64,000 bases of DNA, from the NCBI GenBank assembly GCA_964549635.1, contig CAZJVJ010000008.1, forward strand, positions 4,857 to 68,856, written 5' to 3'. A program made the translations under genes and the position numbers. The stretch comes from VGNY01 sp964549635. GTDB taxonomy: Bacteria; Chloroflexota; Dehalococcoidia; GIF9; UBA5629. The first letter of the stretch is position 1. The number at the start of each line of letters is the position of its first letter. The notes beneath the pieces are model-generated. The model searched no databases, was not told where the DNA came from, and saw only the letters and a list, made by a program, of their open reading frames with translations. Below, piece by piece: positions 58,749 to 64,000 of this stretch.

Positions 58749-59729
58749 TTACACCAGCGAGTATAAAATCTTGTTGTTTTTCGTCTCTTTGCGTACCTTC
58801 CCATCTGCAACAAGGTATTCAAGATGAGCTATGGTCTCCCCCACGGCAAACCATTTTTGTGTAGGCGGGAACTCCTCCCACGAGTCACAGTCAATATCCC
58901 AGGTTATATATGGGGACACCTCCCACGCTGTTTTTGCCCCATCTCCCAGAGCTAATAGCGTCTCCCTTAACCTCTCCCTGTGATGTTCATACAGTTCTGT
59001 TATTCGCCTTTTATGGTTGTCCCAGCGGCTTCGATGCCCAGGCAAAATAAGAGCCACATCAAGACTGTAGACCTTTCCCAGGCTTATCAGATACTGGTTT
59101 AGCGAATTCTCGAGTTCAGGCCACCAGGTGATGTTCGGGGTAATATCAAAAAGTATGTGGTCTCCGCAGACAAGAATTTTCTTACCCGGCTCATATAGAC
59201 ACATATGACCTGGAGAGTGCCCTGGTGTCTCGATACACCTGAAGTAGTAACCGTTGATATGTATAGTATCGCCTTCCGTCAGAACAGAGAAAGGTATACG
59301 TTTGCGCGGGCTGTAGCGATAGCCCGGATGGTTGTCAAAGGCCTTCTTAAATTCATCCAGAGGGAACCCATTGGAGATGTAAAAGTCAAACATGCCCTCC
59401 CAGCGCTTTTCCGAGCCCTCAAAATTAACAATTGAGGTCTCCACCTTATTGAAATAAACCCGGGATGCATCAGTTGCCAGGGTTGCCACTAACCCCGAAT
59501 GGTCAGCATGCAGGTGAGTAATAAAAAAATCTGTACTGTTCAGGTCGACATTCAATTCTTTTAGAGCAGCCAGCATGGGCTGTAGACATTCATCACGGTT
59601 AAAACCCGTGTCAATAATCAGAGACCGTTCCCGCCCTTTTATCAAATATGAATTAAGCGCCTTCAAAGGGCTCTTAGGCAGGGGAACCTCAATCCTATAC
59701 AGGTCAGGCAAAATCTCTTCAATCATCAT
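58749..59729 (-). CDS. metallo-beta-lactamase fold hydrolase
   Basis: A 326-residue protein with HLHADHSG (about residue 83), the HxHxDH metal motif, then ETPGHSPGHM, CGDHILFDI and LPGHRSRWDNH. These form a two-metal site of the glyoxalase-II-like group. A C-terminal helical/winged region of about 80 residues follows (YITWDIDCDSWEEFP, AHLEYLVADGKVRKE), as in the multiple-domain group that often acts on thioesters or lactones. The start is ATG at 59729 or 59726; a longer frame to 60059 runs through the DUF169 gene and is not coding. Substrate is unknown. Confidence 0.85.
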   Translation of the reverse strand: MMIEEILPDLYRIEVPLPKSPLKALNSYLIKGRERSLIIDTGFNRDECLQPMLAALKELNVDLNSTDFFITHLHADHSGLVATLATDASRVYFNKVETSIVNFEGSEKRWEGMFDFYISNGFPLDEFKKAFDNHPGYRYSPRKRIPFSVLTEGDTIHINGYYFRCIETPGHSPGHMCLYEPGKKILVCGDHILFDITPNITWWPELENSLNQYLISLGKVYSLDVALILPGHRSRWDNHKRRITELYEHHRERLRETLLALGDGAKTAWEVSPYITWDIDCDSWEEFPPTQKWFAVGETIAHLEYLVADGKVRKETKNNKILYSLV

Positions 59730-59835
59730 ACCAAGCTCGGGACAGGACGCTCTGGTTATTGTATCACCTTTTGTGGCTTTTGTCCCATTAGACTTGTATA
59801 ATAAGACTGCAATATTACATCCGGAGGTGGTAAAC

Positions 59836-60618
59836 ATGCCAGACTGGTTAGAGGCAGCCCGGGCAATCAACGAATTTATACGACCGCTGACTTTCCCAGT
59901 AGCCATAAAGCTGGTTAAAAATGCTGACGCTTTTCCTGATAAAACAAGACGTCCCCTTAAGGATATTGGCATTAAGACGAATCTTTGCGTTGGCCTGACA
60001 CTGAGCCGGAAATATGGCTGGACCGTAGGCATGACAGCCGAGGACAATGCCTGTCCCATCGCTACCTATACCTACGGATGGAGCGATTCAGAATCTGAGC
60101 TTAAGACCGCATTGATGGAGTTCATGAAAGCGATGAACTACGCAGCCAATGACGTGGCAGCAAAGACAACTATGGAGGCTGTGTCGAGCGTTAAACTGGA
60201 CGGGGGCCAGTATGCTGGGGTGGTATTCTCACCGCTGGAGAGAACCAAAATCGAGCCCGATTTGGTTATGGTATTCTGCAACCCGGCCCAGGCGATGAGA
60301 CTGGTACACGGCGCCACCCAGGAAACGGGCATAGCCATCCATTCCATTTTCAGCGGTCGCGGCGGGACCTGCACAGAGGGAATATTACAAACCTTTCAGA
60401 CGAAGGAACCGAAGGTAGTGCTGCCAGGGAATGGTGATAGGGTTTGGGCCATGGTACAGGACGAGGAACTGGCCTTCACCATCCCAGTTAGCCTACTGGA
60501 CAGCGTAATCAGAGGTCTTGAAGCCACCCACCAGCGAGGCATCCGCTACCCCATACCAGTTGACATAAGGCATGAGCCGCTTTTCCCGGGACAGCTCAAA
60601 CAGATACAAATAAAATAG
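59836..60618 (+). CDS. DUF169 family protein
   Basis: A 260-residue protein with the DUF169 pattern: PLTFPVAIKLV near the N-terminus, TNLCVGLTLSRKYGWT and CPIATYTYG, then GVVFSPLERTKIEPDLVMVF and SGRGGTCTEGI. Two or three cysteines are conserved in this group (LCVG, ACPI, GTCTEG). Its function is unknown. The ATG at 59836 has GGAGGTGG upstream and a TATAAT at 59797-59802 without a good -35 box. It is divergent from the metallo-beta-lactamase gene. Confidence 0.88.
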   Translation: MPDWLEAARAINEFIRPLTFPVAIKLVKNADAFPDKTRRPLKDIGIKTNLCVGLTLSRKYGWTVGMTAEDNACPIATYTYGWSDSESELKTALMEFMKAMNYAANDVAAKTTMEAVSSVKLDGGQYAGVVFSPLERTKIEPDLVMVFCNPAQAMRLVHGATQETGIAIHSIFSGRGGTCTEGILQTFQTKEPKVVLPGNGDRVWAMVQDEELAFTIPVSLLDSVIRGLEATHQRGIRYPIPVDIRHEPLFPGQLKQIQIK

Positions 60619-60621
60619 AAA

Positions 60622-60661
60622 CGGGGCTGGAGCCGTTATCATTTCTAGCCACCCAGCCCCG
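60622..60661. terminator. hairpin between convergent genes
   Basis: CGGGGCTGG (60622-60630) pairs with CCAGCCCCG (60653-60661), a 9-bp GC-rich stem. On the minus strand it is followed by TTTCTATTTTATT, so it should at least end transcription of the metallophosphoesterase gene, and probably also of DUF169. Confidence 0.65.
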
Positions 60662-60698
60662 GTTTCCCACAGAGAGTGCAGACTACTGGAACTGTAAC

Positions 60699-61979
60699 CT
60701 ACCTACCCACCCCTGCCAGCCGCAGATTTAATGTCACATTGTTGTCCTGCGGTGGCTTATCGCTGGCGTCATTAAAAATGCCCAATAGCACTTTAATCAT
60801 AGCGTCTGCAGCCGGATTCCCCGACGTGCCAGCAGGGAAAATGTCCTCAAGCCTGTACTGAAATTGCTCATCACCGGCATACATCCTTGCCCACACTCCA
60901 CGGACATGCTTAGCCGTCGTTTTGGCTGGCTCTTCGGGAACCCGGAGCCGGGTCTTGAGTATTCCGTCAATGGTTTCTTCAAACCACATAGAGAGGGCCT
61001 CTCTTGAGTAGTCCTGCAACTGTGGCCGCGAAGGGATGCTCTGGATAAGCTGAGTGCTTACCTTCAGTGTGCCGGTCTTAGGGTTCAGCTCCAGAACCCT
61101 TATCGGATGAGGATAAGTAACAGTAGAACCAGTAAGGATATAGTATATGCCGTCTTCCTCGACAATGTCCTGAGCGTGGAAATGGCCGGCGAGCACCAAT
61201 GGAACGTTGAACTCTTTCAGGACTGATTTCACCTCCTCGGCATTTTCCGCAATGGCATAGTCGAGGAGGGCGTGCATTGGGTGTCCTTCTTTAAAGGCTG
61301 GGTTGTGAATTGCCAGGCAATGATGGAGCATCACCATGGTGAACAGCCCTTCCTTCTTTGCTGCCTCAAGCTCTTTCCGCAGCCAGGCTAGCTGCGCTGC
61401 ATCAATTTCGCCATCATGATCCTGAGACCGACCACTGTCCAGGACAATCAACCGGATGCCCGGCACGGGCGTCACGCTATAATACGGCTTCCCACCCGGA
61501 CCCCAGTACTTTTTATACAGGACAGGCAACTCGTTAATATCTACTATATCGGCCTTCGGGTCTATCTTCTCATGCGCGCCTGCTGGGTGTTTCCTGTCAT
61601 GGTTGCCGGCCGCAATATAAACCGGGGCCTTTATTTTGGGAAGCAACTTTAACAACATCTCATGATTGTAGCGTTCGGAATCTTTGGTGACGTCCCCGGG
61701 TATCAGGACAAAGTCCAGATTGGGCATAGCATTGATCATCTTTACAGCGGCTTCGAACAGCTCTACGCTTTCCCGGTGCAGCTTCCGGCCCGGTTCGCTA
61801 TCTATATAAGGGTCGGTCTCCAGAGTAAATCCGGGGGCGGCCACAGCGATATGCGGATCAGAGATGACGGCAAAGGTAACGGTCTCTTTTACTGCCGGAG
61901 CTTCGCAGGCCGAACCACCTAACACCAGGCCTATGCTTAATAGCCCAACTAGTATTAACAGGCCAATTTTCTTATACAT
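60699..61979 (-). CDS. metallophosphoesterase lipoprotein
   Basis: A 426-residue exported calcineurin-like phosphoesterase. The N-terminus is a lipoprotein signal with lipobox LGGSAC (Cys25). Metal-binding motifs are VISDPHI, IPGDVTKD, AAGNHDRKH, MLHHCLAI and AGHFHAQD, in correct order. A C-terminal helical part of about 100 residues follows. It should act outside the membrane on a phosphoester or phosphoanhydride. The ATG at 61979 follows AAGGAGG. It is in line with arsC, but divided by 62 bp, with no evidence for a link. Confidence 0.9.
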   Translation of the reverse strand: MYKKIGLLILVGLLSIGLVLGGSACEAPAVKETVTFAVISDPHIAVAAPGFTLETDPYIDSEPGRKLHRESVELFEAAVKMINAMPNLDFVLIPGDVTKDSERYNHEMLLKLLPKIKAPVYIAAGNHDRKHPAGAHEKIDPKADIVDINELPVLYKKYWGPGGKPYYSVTPVPGIRLIVLDSGRSQDHDGEIDAAQLAWLRKELEAAKKEGLFTMVMLHHCLAIHNPAFKEGHPMHALLDYAIAENAEEVKSVLKEFNVPLVLAGHFHAQDIVEEDGIYYILTGSTVTYPHPIRVLELNPKTGTLKVSTQLIQSIPSRPQLQDYSREALSMWFEETIDGILKTRLRVPEEPAKTTAKHVRGVWARMYAGDEQFQYRLEDIFPAGTSGNPAADAMIKVLLGIFNDASDKPPQDNNVTLNLRLAGVGR

Positions 61980-62041
61980 GTGTTTAAACCTCCTTATCTC
62001 TAAAACAGGGTATATAAATGTTCAGGTAAACCTACCATCTT

Positions 62042-62446
62042 TCACCTCACTTCATACAGCACCTCCGCAATCAATTTTTTCACCTTAGCTTCGATTTTAT
62101 CTCTGATCTCTCGCACCTGTTCCATAGGCTTTCCCTTGGGGTCATCCAGTTGCCAGTCCTCAGCAGGGGTAAAACTGGCGGGGCAAACACCTTCTACCCC
62201 ACAGCCCATGGTTATCACCCTGTCAACGCCATCGAGCATCTCCGGAGTCAATTTTTTAGGCTGCTGTCCGCTGATATCTAACCCCACCTCCCTCATGGCA
62301 TCGACAGCGGTTTGACTGATTCGGCTGGCCGGGTCAGTCCCAGCAGAAACGGCTACAGCTTTACCTGCAGCATAATGGTTAAAAAACGCCTCCGCCATCT
62401 GGCTTCGAGCTGCATTGCCAACACAGACAAACAAGACCTTCTTCAT
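62042..62446 (-). CDS. arsC: arsenate reductase, low-molecular-weight phosphatase type
   Basis: A 134-residue ArsC of the thioredoxin-coupled type. The P-loop is CVGNAARSQ (CX5RS, Cys8), and the two shuttle cysteines are in ITMGCGVEGVCPA (CX5C). The final LDDPKGKPMEQVREIRDKIE has the phosphatase Asp in DDPKG. It reduces As(V) to As(III). No arsR, arsB or acr3 is next to it; arsM is 14 kb away. The ATG at 62446 is not preceded by a strong ribosome site. Confidence 0.93.
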   Translation of the reverse strand: MKKVLFVCVGNAARSQMAEAFFNHYAAGKAVAVSAGTDPASRISQTAVDAMREVGLDISGQQPKKLTPEMLDGVDRVITMGCGVEGVCPASFTPAEDWQLDDPKGKPMEQVREIRDKIEAKVKKLIAEVLYEVR

Positions 62447-62759
62447 TTTATCATCAAAACGAAAGGTTTGTATTTCGACGCCTTGTGGCTACAAATGCCC
62501 CTGTCTTCCAAGGTGCATCTATCTTACTATTTTATACCAGCGAAAAGCTAGTTCCTGTAGCTAACCAGACTGAGCCTAGTTAACAAAAATTGACCACTAT
62601 TATATCCAGCGTATTAATACCGTCTCCAGCCCTTCAGGTCGTCACGGAAACATGCGCTACCCGACGTGATATTTTTGCCTTGACATGGTAACATTAAAGC
62701 CACTCAGTGTATCTTACTCAAACACAATTCGGTAGCCTGACATAATAAGGAGGAAAAAT
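62447..62759. other. intergenic stretch, divergent spacer
   Basis: A 313-bp spacer between arsC and the dehydratase gene. It contains a perfect TTGACA at 62680-62685 on the plus strand, but no convincing -10 box at 16-18 bp. No gene or RNA was recognised. Confidence 0.5.
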
Positions 62760-64000
62760 ATGAGGACAAAGGAACAGTATATTCAAGGATTAGCCAAGAT
62801 GAAGCGTAACGTCTACTTCAATGGCGAGCTGATCGACCGGACAGACGAACGCCAGATGGACTGTATTAATACCATCGGCACCACCTTCGAAGAAGCCGCC
62901 AAGCCGGAAAACCGTGAGCTTTGCACCGCCATATCGCACCTCACCGGTGATAGGATCAATCGCTTCACCCATATACATCAGAGCACTGATGATTTACATA
63001 AAAAACAGGATATGACCCGCATGCTATGCCATAAGGTAGGCGGCTGTATCCAGCGGTGCATGGGCATTGATGCCGCCAACGCTATCTACAACGTGTCCTA
63101 TGAAGCTGACAAAATGAACAACGGTGCCACCCAGTACCACGAAAACTTCAAAAAGTGGCTTGTACGCTTTCAGACTGAAGATTTAGTAGGTTGCTGCGCC
63201 CAGACAGACGTAAAGGGCGACAGACTGCTCAGACCTGCCGACCAGCCAGACCCTGATGCCTACGTCCACATCAAGGAACGGCTCGCCGATGGCATCGTGG
63301 TAACAGGGTGCAAGTTGCACATTTCAGAGGCTTCAGTGGCTGATGAGGTGCTGGTGGTGCCCACCCGGGCATTGCGCCCTGAAGACAAGGACTATGCCGT
63401 TGCCTTCGCCGTTCCTGGTGACTGGGACGGACTAAAACAGGTGGTTACCATTCACAACCTCCGGCCCAGAGAGTACTTCAAGCGTGGCTTTACACCCGGT
63501 GCCACAGACTCATACTTGATTTTCGAAAACTGCTTTGTGCCCTGGGAAAGGGTGTTTCTGGCTGGGGAATGGCAGCACGGCAGCGTGTTGGCCCTGCTTT
63601 TCGCCCTGTTCCACAGACATTCCTATTCAGGATGCAAACCAGCCATTGGTGACATTATACTGGGGACTGCAGCCCTTGCCGCCGAGGTGAACAACATACA
63701 TAAAACCCCGCACGTTCGGGCAAAGCTGGCCGAGATTATCATGACCACCGAACTGGGCTACGCTGCCGGCTACACTGCCTCTGCACTCGGCAGGCCAGAG
63801 GTCTACATGCCCGGAGTAGGATTTGTGCCCTATGGTCCCGGCTCCTATATTCCCCACTCTATTTACTGCAACGTGGGACGTTGTCTCACCGGCGAAGCGG
63901 TATGGCGCGAAGCGGAGATACTGTGCGATATCGCTGGCGGGGTAGTCGCCACCTTCCCGCACGAAAGGGACTTCGTCAACCCGGAAATTAAAGACCTCCT
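62760..64000 (+). CDS. 4-hydroxybutyryl-CoA dehydratase-like protein, C-terminus cut by window edge
   Basis: Hand translation from the ATG at 62760 (AAGGAGG upstream) gives an open frame of 413 codons to the right edge. It belongs to the 4-hydroxyphenylacetate 3-monooxygenase/HpaB superfamily. The 4Fe-4S ligands of 4-hydroxybutyryl-CoA dehydratase are all found: Cys96 and Cys100 (CIQRC), His285 and Cys292 (HRHSYSGC), matching Cys99, Cys103, His292 and Cys299 of the clostridial enzyme. The flavin-type oxygenases lack these. It should dehydrate 4-hydroxybutyryl-CoA or a related ester to a crotonyl-CoA-type product by radical chemistry. About 70-80 C-terminal residues are missing. Confidence 0.85.
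   Translation, partial: MRTKEQYIQGLAKMKRNVYFNGELIDRTDERQMDCINTIGTTFEEAAKPENRELCTAISHLTGDRINRFTHIHQSTDDLHKKQDMTRMLCHKVGGCIQRCMGIDAANAIYNVSYEADKMNNGATQYHENFKKWLVRFQTEDLVGCCAQTDVKGDRLLRPADQPDPDAYVHIKERLADGIVVTGCKLHISEASVADEVLVVPTRALRPEDKDYAVAFAVPGDWDGLKQVVTIHNLRPREYFKRGFTPGATDSYLIFENCFVPWERVFLAGEWQHGSVLALLFALFHRHSYSGCKPAIGDIILGTAALAAEVNNIHKTPHVRAKLAEIIMTTELGYAAGYTASALGRPEVYMPGVGFVPYGPGSYIPHSIYCNVGRCLTGEAVWREAEILCDIAGGVVATFPHERDFVNPEIKDL

Noticed and set aside
59575..60059. Extended starts for the metallo-beta-lactamase (to 60059) and the DUF169 gene (from 59575)
   Set aside because: Each extension runs antisense through the other gene; both have good family-consistent starts inside (59729 and 59836).

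Overview
The window looks like one scaffold of a metagenome-assembled genome from an anaerobic bacterium of the Chloroflexota, most likely class Dehalococcoidia. This is inferred from gene content, not from a marker-gene tree. Pointers are an actinobacteria/chloroflexi-type VLRF1 release-factor homologue, a fused archaeal-type FBP aldolase/phosphatase, a split methylmalonyl-CoA mutase, a tungsten-type aldehyde:ferredoxin oxidoreductase, a benzoyl-CoA-reductase-like gene set, a 4-hydroxybutyryl-CoA-dehydratase-like enzyme and several acyl-CoA dehydrogenases. No rRNA, tRNA, CRISPR array or intact mobile element was found. Two 100-N gaps (34678-34777, 38717-38816) are scaffold joins whose flanks repeat each other.

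Layout. Positions 1-8003 are all minus strand: a WYL regulator cut by the left edge, dnaN, moaC-moaA-rdgB, FBP aldolase/phosphatase, methylmalonyl-CoA mutase large subunit and cobO. Positions 8269-12847 (plus) hold an aldehyde oxidoreductase, an SDR dehydrogenase, a CoA transferase and a second, unrelated cobalamin adenosyltransferase. Next come rplU-rpmA-rpmE with a clear terminator and a DUF1385 membrane protein, facing hisA-hisI. Positions 16155-24985 mix two acyl-CoA dehydrogenases, a DUF5652 protein, a UbiA prenyltransferase, two radical SAM proteins, TlyA and a hydrolase. purF-purM-purH (25029-28996) is followed by a zinc-ribbon protein and a probable NAD-salvage unit ending in a nicotinamidase/nicotinate phosphoribosyltransferase fusion, then an anchored GH1 glycosidase.

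Positions 33938-40560 are the most disturbed part: a decayed transposase, a truncated amidohydrolase-like gene, both gaps, tandem repeats, and a four-gene benzoyl-CoA-reductase/2-hydroxyacyl-CoA-dehydratase-like cluster whose second activase has lost a conserved nucleotide-binding motif. Positions 40915-49797 hold another acyl-CoA dehydrogenase, a secreted EEP-fold enzyme, a DoxX-FN3-FN3-TlpA fusion, a lipoprotein, arsM and a DUF763 protein. The right part carries a gamma carbonic anhydrase, two MFS transporters, an exonuclease, DegV, an ECF S component with DUF1893, a MaoC-type hydratase pair, an operon of metallo-beta-lactamase, rhomboid protease and VLRF1, a DUF169 protein, a metallophosphoesterase, arsC and a 4-hydroxybutyryl-CoA-dehydratase-like gene cut by the right edge.

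Taken together the genes suggest an anaerobe living on acyl-CoA and possibly aromatic-CoA chemistry, with gluconeogenesis through the fused FBP enzyme and heavy use of adenosylcobalamin, Fe-S, tungsten/molybdenum and radical enzymes. Several genes without a Shine-Dalgarno site have a promoter with an 18-bp spacer directly before the start codon, pointing to leaderless or very short-leader transcripts.
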